Notes: generated by a model from the letters alone, not told the origin. Numbered from the stretch's first letter, positions 15,733-24,776 are shown. The stretch is 64,000 bases of DNA from Bacillus sp. HMF5848 (GCF_003944835.1 NZ_RWIV01000001.1:690001-754000), one strand, 5' to 3'. Numbers and translations are program-made.

Positions 15733-16677
15733 ATGATACAAATTGTTGCAATAGACCAGCAACATAAAAAGATGCCGCATATTACACTCGATACCATATT
15801 TTCACCTGATGTTGCATGGTTTTGGGTGGATATGAGTCAGCCAACTAATGAGGAGATTAACGAGTTATCGAAAACGTTCAAATTTCATCCTTTAGCAATA
15901 GAGGACTGTATACATAAATTGCAAAGACCAAAGCTTGATTATTATGGAGAGTACACGTTCTTTGTAACACATGCGTTAAATCAGTTAGAAAAAGAAGAAA
16001 TTAATTTTTTTGTATCTAAAGATTATATTGTTACCTTTCATCATCAAGATTCGAAGGAGATTAACCGTGCATGGAACCAGCTTGTGTCGAGTAGTGATAT
16101 AAGTACGTGGGGATCTTATTATGTGTTTTATCAAGTTGTCGATAAAATTGTTGATAATTATTTTCCAGTTGTATATGGAATAGAAGACGAGCTTGATGAA
16201 ATTGAGTCCAACCCTTCGGACAAGTCCATGGAAGAATTACTAGAGCATTTGTTTGATATTCGACATGATCTACTTACGTTGCGACATACGATTAATCCAA
16301 TGAGAGATTTATTATATAGAATGCTAAATTCTCATCATTTACAAGGAATTCGTGAGAGGGTGGAATATTTCTCAGATATATACGATCATCTACTAAAGCT
16401 TGTTGAGATGGTAGATTCTAATCGCGAAATAACAATGGATATTCGTGATAATTACTTATCAATCAACTCTCATCAAACGAATAAAGTTATGCAGATATTA
16501 ACTGTTATTACGACTATTTTCATGCCACTGACTTTTATTGTTGGTTTATATGGCATGAATTTCGAGTATATGCCTGAATTGACATGGAAGTACGGGTATT
16601 TTGTTACATTAGGAGTCATGGCTGTTATCGGTGTTGGAATGTACATTTGGTTTCAACGAAAAGGTTGGTTTCGGTAA
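15733..16677 (+). CDS. corA: CorA-family magnesium/divalent cation transporter
   Basis: 314 residues, the normal CorA size. A large cytoplasmic N-terminal domain with long helices is followed by two C-terminal membrane helices (about 255-275 and 287-307). The signature YGMN (in LYGMNFEYMPEL) closes the first helix, as in all CorA channels. It forms pentameric Mg2+/Co2+ channels in the plasma membrane. ATG after AGGGGAG. Single gene. Bacillus genomes often carry several CorA paralogs (YfjQ, YqxL), and I cannot say which one this is. Confidence 0.88.
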   Translation: MIQIVAIDQQHKKMPHITLDTIFSPDVAWFWVDMSQPTNEEINELSKTFKFHPLAIEDCIHKLQRPKLDYYGEYTFFVTHALNQLEKEEINFFVSKDYIVTFHHQDSKEINRAWNQLVSSSDISTWGSYYVFYQVVDKIVDNYFPVVYGIEDELDEIESNPSDKSMEELLEHLFDIRHDLLTLRHTINPMRDLLYRMLNSHHLQGIRERVEYFSDIYDHLLKLVEMVDSNREITMDIRDNYLSINSHQTNKVMQILTVITTIFMPLTFIVGLYGMNFEYMPELTWKYGYFVTLGVMAVIGVGMYIWFQRKGWFR

Positions 16678-16682
16678 TAGTT

Positions 16683-16812
16683 AAAGAGGCTGTGACATAA
16701 GTGCCTAGCACCTCACTGAACACATTATATGTACGCGCTTATGTATTTGGTGCGCACAATTTATTGCGTCGTTGGGTGCCTGGCTCTTTGTTTTGTCCCA
16801 GCCTCTTTATTT
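16683..16812. repeat. Inverted-repeat element with GTGCC motifs
   Basis: Bounded by AAGAGGCTGTGACATAA and TTTTGTCCCAGCCTCTT, which are nearly complementary, giving a 130-base hairpin ending in a T-rich tail. Inside are GTGCCTAGCAC and GGGTGCCTGGC. From memory, elements with GAGGCTGGGACA ends and GTGCCTGGCAC cores are scattered in Bacillaceae. It also sits where a corA terminator is expected. Confidence 0.6.
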
Positions 16813-17019
16813 TTATTCTATTGGTTTTCTGCAATTCGGACACAGGTTCTTTGAATAGTTCCGGTCAATTCTTGAGTTGCAATAAATACATGCTTTTCGA
16901 ATCACAGGCTTGTTTTCTAAATCGTTTGAGTATGCATAGCCTCCTGTAACAGCTTTAACCATTAGACTCGCTCCAAAGCCTAGAGCTAAGCCAGCAACTA
17001 TGATGGCAACATAAAACAT
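16813..17019 (-). CDS. Small membrane protein with C-terminal zinc ribbon
   Basis: 68 residues: an N-terminal hydrophobic helix (FYVAIIVAGLALGFGASLMV) and a C-terminal ribbon with two CxxC pairs (CIYC and CPNC) that probably binds zinc. The ATG at 17019 follows AGAGGAG at good spacing; the upstream ATG at 17037 overlaps that site. Family not assigned. It is divergent from the GH31 gene. Function unknown. Confidence 0.6.
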   Translation of the reverse strand: MFYVAIIVAGLALGFGASLMVKAVTGGYAYSNDLENKPVIRKACIYCNSRIDRNYSKNLCPNCRKPIE

Positions 17020-17131
17020 ACTTCTAACTCCTCTCATCTAACTCTTCTTTAAAACAGTAAAATTATAACATTTAAAACACGGAAAATATTTCCTAAATTT
17101 GAACACAAATTGAACATTTTTACTAGATTCA

Positions 17132-17160
17132 TTGTAATCGGTTGCACAACTAATTATAAT
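17132..17160 (+). promoter_or_regulatory. Sigma-A-like promoter of the GH31 gene
   Basis: TTGTAA (17132-17137) and a perfect TATAAT (17155-17160) separated by 17 bases, about 30 bases before the start codon. Confidence 0.65.
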
Positions 17161-17190
17161 AGAACATGTTGAGAGGAAGGAGTTTTTTTT

Positions 17191-19548
17191 ATGAAAAATA
17201 AATATTGGCTTGCTGGACTTGTAGTCATATTAGTCGTTGTTATTGCTGTTATATCAACACAAATTGGCAAAGAAGACGGAGCTGTTAAAGAGGAAACAAA
17301 AATGGAATTGCCTGAAAATGTTAGTAAAATATCAGGCGGAATAGAAATAAAGGCTGGAGAAGATTCATTAATTGTGCAATCGTGTGCACAAGAAATCATA
17401 AGGGTTAATTACATACCAGCAGGTGTAGATCAGACTGATTCCCCTATTATGGGTGAATATGATTGTGAATCAGCTGAACCAGAGGTCTCCTCGGATGATA
17501 CAGCTATAACTTTAAAAACCGAGAATATGATTGCTAAAGTAGATCGTGCTACTAATAAAGTGGCTGTATACGACGTTGATGAAAACCTACTACTTAAAGA
17601 AGTTGATGAAACGTTTGATAGTAGTCGTATTAATTTCGAGTATACTATTGGTGATACCTTTTACGGAGTAGAAGGATTTAGTGCATCTGCTAAAGGAACA
17701 GAGCGTTATATGGAGGCTCCAACTTTCGGAACAGTATCAGCTGGGATTCAAGGTGGGAATGGTGCTCCATTACTTTGGAATGTAAATGGATATGGCGTTT
17801 TAATAGATACAGAAAAAGGACGATATAGTATCGATGAAGGCAAACTAGGTTTTGATGTGTTATCACAGCCAGACCTGGAATATTTCGTGTTAGCTGGTGA
17901 ACCTAAAGATATTATGTCATCAGTAGCATTTTTAACAGGAAAGCCACCGATGTTTCCGAAATGGGCACTAGGTTTCATTAATAGTGAATGGGACATTGAT
18001 CAAGAAGAATTACTAGATATTGTCCAGACGTACCGTGATAAAGAAATTCCGCTAGATGTATTCACACTAGATTTTGATTGGAAAGCATGGGGAGAGGATC
18101 AGTATGGTGAATTTCGTTGGAATGAAGAGAAATTCCCAGCTGGTCCAACAGGCGAACTAAAAGAACAGATGGATGAACAAGGTGTAAAAATTACGGGTAT
18201 TTTAAAGCCACGTATTCATGTAGAAACAGAGCAAGGGGCTTATGCAACTGAGCAAGACTTCTATTGGCCAAATAAAAAAGCGTATGCTGACTATTTTTCG
18301 AACAAACGAGTGAATGATTTAGATTTCACAAAAAAAGAAGTTCGTGATTGGTACTTTGAACACTTAATTCCTGCATTTGACCAAGGTATTATTGGTTGGT
18401 GGAACGACGAACAGGATGTGGGTTATTCATCGATGCAAGGATTACGTATGCAGCAAATGCTTTACGAAGGGCAACGCGCCTATACAGATGAACGTGTTTG
18501 GTCTATAAACCGTAACTTCTTCTTAGGAGCGCAAAAATATGCGTATGGATTGTGGTCAGGAGATATAAATTCTAATTTTGGTTCAATGGCAGCGCAACGT
18601 GAACGCATGATGACAGCCATTAACAATGGTGAAGTAAAGTGGGGTATGGATACAGGTGGTTTCCATGGCACGCCATCACCTGAATTATACGCACGATGGA
18701 TGCAATTTGCGGCGTTCACACCAATATATCGTGTGCATGGTGGAGAAGGTGAACAACGTCAGCCATGGGTATACGGAGAGCAAGCGGAGCAAATAGCGAA
18801 GGAAGCAATTGAACTTCGTTATAAGCTTTTACCATATATGTATGCATATGAACGTGAAAGCTATGAAACAGGTATCGGTATTGTGCGTCCGCTAATGTAT
18901 GACTATCCGGCTGATACAAATGTAGAAAACTATATTGATGCTTGGATGTTTGGTGACTACTTATTAGTGGCGCCAGTTGTTGAAAAGGAACAAACGGAAA
19001 AAGACATTTATTTACCAGAAGGTACATGGTTCGATTATACACGTGGTGATACGTATGAAGGTGGTCAAACGATTACGTATCAAGTTAATGCGGAAACATG
19101 GGAGGACCTTCCTCTGTTTGTTAAACAAGGAGCAATCATACCGACACAGGATGTCGTCCAGTATGTAGGTCAAAAACTAATCGATACAGTGTACGTCGAT
19201 GTATTTCCATCTGAAAAAGAAACAACATTTACGTATTATGATGATGACGGACATACGTATTCTTATGAGACAGGTGAATTTTTCAAACAACCAATCTCCA
19301 CAGTAAAAGAAAACGATACTATCACAATCCGACTGGATGATGTAGAAGGAAGCTACCAACCTGAATTAAAATCATACATTTTCAAGGTTCACGGATTGTC
19401 GGGTAAAGAAGTAACTATGAATGGCGAACAGCTACAAAAATCAGAGACGTTAGTTGAAACAGAATGGACAACTGATATCGACCAATTTGGAGATGTCACG
19501 TATGTAAAGGTTGAGGCAGGTGAAAAACTAGATTTACAAATAAAATAA
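17191..19548 (+). CDS. Membrane-anchored glycoside hydrolase family 31
   Basis: 785 residues with an N-terminal signal anchor (WLAGLVVILVVVIAVIST) but no lipobox or clear cleavage site, so probably tethered outside the membrane. The GH31 (beta/alpha)8 barrel has LDFDWKAWGE, the nucleophile aspartate in GWWNDEQDVGY, the acid/base region WSGDINSNFGSM, and RVHGGEGEQRQPW. A C-terminal beta domain follows (YYDDDGHTYSYETGEF). GH31 members act on alpha-glucosides, alpha-xylosides or transfer alpha-glucosyl groups; the WNDEQD nucleophile loop differs from the common WNDMNE of maltases, so the substrate is open. ATG after GGAAGGAG. No sugar transporter or regulator lies next to it. Confidence 0.85.
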   Translation: MKNKYWLAGLVVILVVVIAVISTQIGKEDGAVKEETKMELPENVSKISGGIEIKAGEDSLIVQSCAQEIIRVNYIPAGVDQTDSPIMGEYDCESAEPEVSSDDTAITLKTENMIAKVDRATNKVAVYDVDENLLLKEVDETFDSSRINFEYTIGDTFYGVEGFSASAKGTERYMEAPTFGTVSAGIQGGNGAPLLWNVNGYGVLIDTEKGRYSIDEGKLGFDVLSQPDLEYFVLAGEPKDIMSSVAFLTGKPPMFPKWALGFINSEWDIDQEELLDIVQTYRDKEIPLDVFTLDFDWKAWGEDQYGEFRWNEEKFPAGPTGELKEQMDEQGVKITGILKPRIHVETEQGAYATEQDFYWPNKKAYADYFSNKRVNDLDFTKKEVRDWYFEHLIPAFDQGIIGWWNDEQDVGYSSMQGLRMQQMLYEGQRAYTDERVWSINRNFFLGAQKYAYGLWSGDINSNFGSMAAQRERMMTAINNGEVKWGMDTGGFHGTPSPELYARWMQFAAFTPIYRVHGGEGEQRQPWVYGEQAEQIAKEAIELRYKLLPYMYAYERESYETGIGIVRPLMYDYPADTNVENYIDAWMFGDYLLVAPVVEKEQTEKDIYLPEGTWFDYTRGDTYEGGQTITYQVNAETWEDLPLFVKQGAIIPTQDVVQYVGQKLIDTVYVDVFPSEKETTFTYYDDDGHTYSYETGEFFKQPISTVKENDTITIRLDDVEGSYQPELKSYIFKVHGLSGKEVTMNGEQLQKSETLVETEWTTDIDQFGDVTYVKVEAGEKLDLQIK

Positions 19549-19607
19549 ACATAAAAGACTTGAGGGACTAGAAAAGCCTTCAAGATTGAACAAGTAATAA
19601 CTCCAGA

Positions 19608-19639
19608 AAAGAAGCTTAGAAGAGATTTTAAGCTTCTTT
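19608..19639 (+). terminator. Terminator after the GH31 gene
   Basis: AAAGAAGCTTA / TAAGCTTCTTT, eleven-base perfect stem with a ten-base loop, followed by CTTG and no long T run. Confidence 0.65.
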
Positions 19640-19663
19640 CTTGTAATTACACCCTATGGTGAA

Positions 19664-19831
19664 ATGACAGCTATGAGCAATGTCAATCAACGCTCGTATA
19701 TAGTTGGTGACACATTCATTGCTTCTGGTGATACTTTTTATACAAATAATGGTGACATATTTTCATATATCTTCTCATTTTTCTTCCTTTTGTTGCTAAT
19801 AATATCCGAGAGAAATAAAAAACATCAGTAA
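19664..19831 (+). CDS. Possible 55-residue membrane peptide
   Basis: Open frame MTAMSNVNQRSYIVG... with three similar GD(T/I)F segments (VGDTF, SGDTF, NGDIF) and a C-terminal membrane helix (YIFSFFFLLLLIISE). The upstream ribosome site is weak. It could be a genuine small protein or the remnant of a repeat protein. Low confidence; listed because it fills a 430-base gap. Confidence 0.25.
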   Translation: MTAMSNVNQRSYIVGDTFIASGDTFYTNNGDIFSYIFSFFFLLLLIISERNKKHQ

Positions 19832-19908
19832 CTAGTGGAGGTGAACTTTTTTCGTATGATATTCCTGTTTTTTAATACCTAATATTATTACCAGGTGTTA
19901 AAAATACC

Positions 19909-19937
19909 TTGACTCAATATCACTGTACTGATAGTAT
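19909..19937 (+). promoter_or_regulatory. Promoter of the desaturase gene
   Basis: TTGACT and TAGTAT with a 17-base spacer, about 45 bases before the start codon. Confidence 0.6.
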
Positions 19938-19982
19938 TAACCATAACAAAATTAGGAAGATATGTTTGAAAGGGGTCAACTC

Positions 19983-21083
19983 ATGAAGGATTTGCATTCG
20001 TTTGCTTGGTATGCAGCAAAAATATCGCCATACTTACCGAAGGAAGCTTTTAAACCTGTACCTGCGAGGTTGTTTGGAGGATTAGCGTATTTCCTTGTCA
20101 TGTTAGCGGGGATCATTTCTATTAGTTTGTTTTCGTTACCTATTTGGGCGAATTTACTTATTTCTGTAGTTATCGGTTTGAGTTTTGCTGGACTAGGATT
20201 TCTTGGGCACGAAATATTACATGGTACTGTTGTTAGAAAGCCTTTGTTACGAGATTTCTTAGGGGCTATTGCTTTTTTTCCTTTTAACACGGGTCCGAAG
20301 CTATGGAGAAAATGGCACAATTTAAATCATCATGTTCATACGCAGCATGAAGAACATGATCCTGATACATGGGCAACGGCAGAGGCTATTGTAAATAATA
20401 GATTTTTCCTTATGCTTTTTAAAATACCAAAGTTTATTCGCTCCATTGGATATGTATTATTTTTATGTATTAATTTTACTGTGCACTCAACAAGAATGTT
20501 TTTTACCTTCATAAAGGACTTTAAAAAGGATAAACGTTACTACGTCGTTTTGGAGTGGTTGTTGCCGTGGGCTACATGGATTGCGCTCTTTGTCATCTTA
20601 GGTCCATTTAAATGGACATTCGCATACTTAGTTCCAGCTCTGATTGGTAACTTTATTGTAAGTAGCTATATAGCAACGAACCATAACTTAAATCCACAAA
20701 CACCTGTCAATGACCCCCTAGCCAATTCATTGTCAGTCACTGTTCCGAAATGGGTCAATGTACTACACTTTAATTTTTCATATCATACAGAACATCACTT
20801 ATTTCCAGGGATGAGTTCAAAATTCTACCCATTGGTTAAAGAAAAAATTAAAGAGATGTGGCCTGAGCGGTATCATGAAATGTCCATGCAAAGAGCTATG
20901 ATCACACTCATAAAAACGCCACGCATTTATTGGAACGAAATTGATCTAGTTGATTTACGGGCGAATATGGCGTATGGATCTCTAGGAGCAGGGTTAAATC
21001 CTAAGGAGCTCCAAAAACGTAATATTGATCTTATGAATGATGTTGTCGAAATAAAAAACAAAATGCTTTCAAAAGGTAAATAA
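19983..21083 (+). CDS. Membrane fatty acid desaturase
   Basis: 366 residues. The three histidine boxes of membrane di-iron desaturases are intact: GHEILHG (near 80), HNLNHHVH (near 110) and HTEHH (near 266), with membrane helices between them (LAYFLVMLAGIISISLF, AFLYLVPALIG-like). It introduces a double bond into acyl chains of membrane lipids with O2 and reductant. The sequence differs from B. subtilis Des, so the regiospecificity is unknown. ATG 19983 is chosen because AAGGGG lies 8 bases upstream; ATG 19962 lacks a site. Monocistronic, with its own promoter and a shared bidirectional terminator. I saw no adjacent DesKR-like thermosensor. Confidence 0.85.
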   Translation: MKDLHSFAWYAAKISPYLPKEAFKPVPARLFGGLAYFLVMLAGIISISLFSLPIWANLLISVVIGLSFAGLGFLGHEILHGTVVRKPLLRDFLGAIAFFPFNTGPKLWRKWHNLNHHVHTQHEEHDPDTWATAEAIVNNRFFLMLFKIPKFIRSIGYVLFLCINFTVHSTRMFFTFIKDFKKDKRYYVVLEWLLPWATWIALFVILGPFKWTFAYLVPALIGNFIVSSYIATNHNLNPQTPVNDPLANSLSVTVPKWVNVLHFNFSYHTEHHLFPGMSSKFYPLVKEKIKEMWPERYHEMSMQRAMITLIKTPRIYWNEIDLVDLRANMAYGSLGAGLNPKELQKRNIDLMNDVVEIKNKMLSKGK

Positions 21084-21090
21084 TTTAATA

Positions 21091-21127
21091 AAAAAGCGAC
21101 GGCTTGTATTACTCGGCCGTCGCTTTT
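21091..21127. terminator. Bidirectional terminator
   Basis: AAAAAGCGACGGC / GCCGTCGCTTTT stem between the convergent desaturase and TspO genes, with A-tract and T-tract on opposite sides. Confidence 0.85.
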
Positions 21128-21846
21128 GGCTTACGAAAGATCATAAAAAGTATAAGCATACTGATTGCTATAATGATACTTATTGTGTAAGCGGTATTTG
21201 AAATTAGAGTTACATCCGCTTGTTTCAGACCGATACCTATAAAAGCCCAGATAAAGACACCAGGAAAAAGGAAGTCGCGCTGAGTAGTAGTAAACAATAT
21301 AGCAAGTATTCCAGCGACAATAAGCATAACAAATGTCCATGTAACATCTGAAAGTCCCCAACCACTCCATTCAATATATACAAGATAATAGCTTATGTTA
21401 GCGATGGTAGCTACGCTAATCCAGCCAAGGTATATTGAAAAAGGGACTAGTTCAAGGAAGGTTGCATTATAGTGCTTTGCTGTACGGTATAACGCTATTA
21501 AAGTCAGCAGTAGTAGCGTCATCATAATCACTGATAGTAAAAAATATTCGTAATGCCAAAAGATAATCCACATCGCATTAAATGAGCAGCTAATAACAAA
21601 ATAACTGTATGTATTTTCATATAACGGTTTCTTCCATCTTTTTTTGAAAAATTGGGCAATGACCCAGATTCCTAAAAGTAAATAAATTAGGCCCCAAATA
21701 GAAAATACATAATTAGCGGGAGTGAACATGACGTCAAGTCGATTGGCAATTTCTCCGGTGGTTTGTCCATTCAGAGGCAAAATATTGGCAAGTGCATTTA
21801 TTGTAATAACAAGTATGTACGCGATAATAGTTAAAAATAGCTGCAT
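21109..21846 (-). CDS. TspO/MBR-family membrane protein
   Basis: 245 residues with about seven hydrophobic helices, longer than the five-helix TspO of ~160 residues but like the Bacillus YtaB-type proteins. Recognisable TspO elements are FTPANYVFSIWGLIYLLLG and several tryptophans (WIIFWHYEY, WSGWGLSDVTW). TspO proteins bind porphyrins or other hydrophobic ligands, and the role of the long form is unknown. ATG 21846 follows AAGGGAC; an upstream start at 21903 lacks a site. Its stop lies within the stem of the shared terminator. Confidence 0.75.
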   Translation of the reverse strand: MQLFLTIIAYILVITINALANILPLNGQTTGEIANRLDVMFTPANYVFSIWGLIYLLLGIWVIAQFFKKRWKKPLYENTYSYFVISCSFNAMWIIFWHYEYFLLSVIMMTLLLLTLIALYRTAKHYNATFLELVPFSIYLGWISVATIANISYYLVYIEWSGWGLSDVTWTFVMLIVAGILAILFTTTQRDFLFPGVFIWAFIGIGLKQADVTLISNTAYTISIIIAISMLILFMIFRKPKATAE

Positions 21847-21946
21847 AATGTCCCTTCTTTCTTTATTATTTATACTATAAATTGTATTCTCGTAAATTAT
21901 CAATATACATGCTATATTACAGTCTAACAGAATGGAGTGAAAGAAT

Positions 21947-22495
21947 TTGCGAAAATCAACTAATACAACTGTGATGCATAGTTATCCAGGTATGGTGGCA
22001 CTTGTGACAGCTTCCTTTGAAGGAAAAGATAATATAATGGCGGCAGGTTGGCACTCATATATATCGTATGAACCCCCAATATATGGTGTGGCAGTTGGGC
22101 GAGAACGTTATACATACGAGTTAATTTCAAAGTCTGGTAAGTACGCGATTAATTTTTTACCTTTTGAAAAAGCCCAGTTTATTCAACAAGCGGGCACAGT
22201 TAGCGGACGTGACTTTGATAAGTTATTAGGTGTTGAATATGAACGTGGTTTAACAACACAATGCCCTATTCTTACAGATGCCTACATAGCTTATGAGTGT
22301 AATGTTATTGATATTCGTAGTTATGGAGACCATGACTGGATTGTTGCCGATATAACAAATTTTTATAAAGATGACACACTATTTCAAGACAACGGACTTG
22401 TGGATTTAAATAAGCTAAACATTCCTTTGTATCTTGGTCGATCTTCTTATGCAAAATTAGATGAAATCACAAGAATAAAAAAATGCAAGTTTTAA
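21947..22495 (+). CDS. Flavin reductase-like (FMN-binding split barrel) protein
   Basis: 182 residues of the flavin reductase/DIM6-NTAB family: PGMVALVTASFEGKDNIMAAGW and YISYEPPIYGVAVGRERYTYELI form the FMN-binding split barrel, and FAINFLPF-like KYAINFLPFEKAQ and SGRDFDKLLG follow. It binds FMN and probably reduces flavin or a related substrate with NAD(P)H. TTG start after GGAGTGA. Stands alone, followed by a terminator. No partner monooxygenase is adjacent. Confidence 0.8.
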   Translation: MRKSTNTTVMHSYPGMVALVTASFEGKDNIMAAGWHSYISYEPPIYGVAVGRERYTYELISKSGKYAINFLPFEKAQFIQQAGTVSGRDFDKLLGVEYERGLTTQCPILTDAYIAYECNVIDIRSYGDHDWIVADITNFYKDDTLFQDNGLVDLNKLNIPLYLGRSSYAKLDEITRIKKCKF

Positions 22496-22496
22496 T

Positions 22497-22523
22497 AGGC
22501 CCTCTTCAAGGGTTTTTTTTTTT
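22497..22523 (+). terminator. Terminator after the flavin reductase gene
   Basis: GGCCCTC / AAGGGTTT-type short stem (CCCT...AGGG) followed by about eleven T residues. Confidence 0.7.
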
Positions 22524-22682
22524 TATATTTTATAAAAAAAGTATTCCACTATTATAAAGAATAGTGTAAAATATCTGTAAATTCTGTTATTTGGAAAGGG
22601 GCAGGTGGGTTAGTAACTGAATCACCCGAAATACATTGTTAGTATGAAATAAATATAAAAACTTAAATAGGGGGAATGAAAA

Positions 22683-23156
22683 ATGAGATGGTTCGCGATT
22701 GTACTATTTGTTTTCACTTTAGGATTAACGGGGTGTTCAGGAGCAGGAGAATCAGATGCAACTGCACTTAAACCTATGCAGTATGTTGGAAGTGACGCGG
22801 AACTCATAAGCTTCTTTAAAGATAACGGTGTTGAGTTAGCAAGTACAGAGGTTATTGATGTTAATAAAACAGATGCAAATGTAGTAGTTATTGACTTTAA
22901 CATGATTGATAAAGTAACTAAATCTCAAGTAATTTATGCATTAAGTAAAGATTTTGTTGTATATGTTGTAAATGTTGAAGACTCCAAAAAGTTTGCAAGT
23001 GCCTACTTAACTGGCAGTCAAGACCTAGAACCAAGCTATGACTTTGTACAGTTAGGGTTAGAAAACTACAAAGTTAACTTTACCCCACATACCTTCAGTG
23101 ATAACCCATTCCAAAGTATATTTGATGTTGTAAGTCAGCCTCAAAGCGAGGAATAA
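22683..23156 (+). CDS. Hypothetical lipoprotein
   Basis: 157 residues with a short signal peptide ending in the lipobox LTGC (Cys 18), so it should be lipid-anchored on the outer face of the membrane. The mature part is acidic, alpha/beta-like, with VVVIDFNMIDKVTKSQVIYAL. Family not recognised. ATG after AGGGGG. Monocistronic with a good terminator. Function unknown. Confidence 0.65.
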   Translation: MRWFAIVLFVFTLGLTGCSGAGESDATALKPMQYVGSDAELISFFKDNGVELASTEVIDVNKTDANVVVIDFNMIDKVTKSQVIYALSKDFVVYVVNVEDSKKFASAYLTGSQDLEPSYDFVQLGLENYKVNFTPHTFSDNPFQSIFDVVSQPQSEE

Positions 23157-23167
23157 AACCAAACTAG

Positions 23168-23200
23168 AAAACCGGCTACTAAATTGTAGTCGGTTCTTTT
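23168..23200 (+). terminator. Terminator after the lipoprotein gene
   Basis: AAACCGGCTAC / GTAGTCGGTT stem with a seven-base loop followed by CTTTTATT. Confidence 0.8.
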
Positions 23201-23222
23201 ATTGTGTAAAAGGAAGGTGAGA

Positions 23223-23279
23223 ATGAAAAAAAGGTTGAATACTACAGTGAAAACGAATAATATATTAGGTGTTGTTTAA
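23223..23279 (+). CDS. Possible leader peptide upstream of the purine permease
   Basis: An 18-codon ORF (MKKRLNTTVKTNNILGVV) preceded by GGAAGGTGAGA. Its end overlaps the 5' arm ACGAATA of a hairpin whose 3' arm TATTCGT (23283-23289) is followed by six T residues and then the permease ribosome site. The arrangement suggests an attenuator but the stem is only seven base pairs. Confidence 0.35.
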   Translation: MKKRLNTTVKTNNILGVV

Positions 23280-23306
23280 AAATATTCGTGTTTTTTGGAG
23301 GCTTGT

Positions 23307-24596
23307 ATGGAAAGGTTTTTTGGATTAAAGGAAAAAGGGACAAATATTAAGACTGAATCAATCGCTGGCTTAACTACTTTTTTGACTATGGTATATATTA
23401 TTATAGTAAACCCAGCTGTTTTATCGTCAGCCGGCGTGCCATTTGAACAAGTGTATATGGCTACTATTATTGCCGCTGTAACGGGAACACTTATAATTGC
23501 TTTATTTGCAAATTATCCTATAGCGATTGCACCTGGCATGGGGTTGAATGCGTATTTCGCGAGTGTGGTTGCCTCTCAAGGTGTATCATATCAAGTTGTT
23601 TTTGGAGCTGTCTTTTTTGCTGGCTTGTTATTTTTACTATTAAGCTTTACGAAACTACGTGAAATGCTCATTGAATCCATACCTAGTTCGTTAAAATATG
23701 GTATTACAACTGGAATTGGACTATTTATTGCTTTCATCGGTTTAAAGATGTCTGGAATCGTAGTGCCAAGTGAAGCTACTATGATAGCGTTTGGAGATTT
23801 ACACCAACCTGTTACACTTTTAACTTTATTTGGTCTGTTTCTGACTTTAACACTAATTGCACGTAATGTAAGAGGTGCTTTATTTATTGGCATGATTACT
23901 ACGGCGATTGTGGGATTCTTTTTTGATTTGTTGCACTTTGAAGGTATTGTTTCAATGCCACCAACGCCTGTGTTTTTTGATATAGACCTCGCTGGGGTAT
24001 TTACAAATGGGCTATATACTGTTGTATTTGCTTTCTTATTAGTAACAATCTTTGATACGACAGGTACAATGGTAGGAGTTGCTGAGCAAGCTGGTTTAAT
24101 GAAAAATGGTAAATTGCCAAATGTCAAACCTGCTTTAATGGCTGACGCTGTTGCAACTACTGTTGGTTCTGCTTTTGGGACAAGCCCAGCTACCGCGTAT
24201 ATAGAATCATCTACAGGAGTTGCTGCGGGAGGACGGACAGGGCTAACTTCATTAGTAGTAGCTGTGCTGTTTATTATTTCAGCTTTCTTTTCTCCAGCCA
24301 TCTCAGCCATATCTTCCTTGCCGGCAATAACGGCACCCGTCTTAATTATTGTTGGATGCTTCATGATGGAGGGGCTAGCTCGCATTAATTGGAAATCATT
24401 TGATGAGGCTTTTCCGGCATTCGCTATTATTTTAGCAATGCCACTAACTTCAAGCATAGCAACGGGTATTGCTATTGGATTTATAACGTATCCTTTAATG
24501 AAGCTAGTCAGTGGAAAAGGTAAAGAGGTACATCCTCTTATTTATGTATTTGGTGTTATATTTATAATTCAAATGGCGTTTTTTCCAGCGCATTAA
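23307..24596 (+). CDS. NCS2-family purine permease (AzgA/PbuG type)
   Basis: 429 residues, a polytopic membrane protein of about 13 helices. Typical AzgA-type features: KTESIAGLTTFLTMVYIIIVNP at the N-terminus, PGMGLNAYFA in helix 3, and IFDTTGTMVGVAEQAG followed by GTSPATAYIESSTGVAAGGRTGL (abridged) around helices 8-10. Family members (PbuG, PbuO) import hypoxanthine, guanine or adenine with protons. ATG 23307 follows TTGGAGG. I see no purine riboswitch core in the leader, unlike B. subtilis pbuG; a short ORF and weak hairpin stand there instead. Confidence 0.85.
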   Translation: MERFFGLKEKGTNIKTESIAGLTTFLTMVYIIIVNPAVLSSAGVPFEQVYMATIIAAVTGTLIIALFANYPIAIAPGMGLNAYFASVVASQGVSYQVVFGAVFFAGLLFLLLSFTKLREMLIESIPSSLKYGITTGIGLFIAFIGLKMSGIVVPSEATMIAFGDLHQPVTLLTLFGLFLTLTLIARNVRGALFIGMITTAIVGFFFDLLHFEGIVSMPPTPVFFDIDLAGVFTNGLYTVVFAFLLVTIFDTTGTMVGVAEQAGLMKNGKLPNVKPALMADAVATTVGSAFGTSPATAYIESSTGVAAGGRTGLTSLVVAVLFIISAFFSPAISAISSLPAITAPVLIIVGCFMMEGLARINWKSFDEAFPAFAIILAMPLTSSIATGIAIGFITYPLMKLVSGKGKEVHPLIYVFGVIFIIQMAFFPAH

Positions 24597-24600
24597 TGTG

Positions 24601-24629
24601 AAAGTCGGGTATAAGAACCCGGCTTTTTG
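24601..24629 (+). terminator. Terminator after the purine permease
   Basis: AAAGTCGGGT / ACCCGGCTTT stem with a six-base loop and TTTTTG tail. Confidence 0.85.
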
Positions 24630-24776
24630 TAATTTCAATGGTGCGTTCAATATGTAATACAACGATGTCACCCTTATTATAATTATAATATAGAAGAGAT
24701 TAGAGCTCCTTTTAAATGATTGATCATACAAGTGAATAATGAAGAAAGAAATATCTCACATATATGTTGGAAGGTA

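Noticed and set aside
23200-23306. Purine riboswitch before the NCS2 permease
   Set aside because: The conserved three-way junction core sequence is missing and the region is too short.
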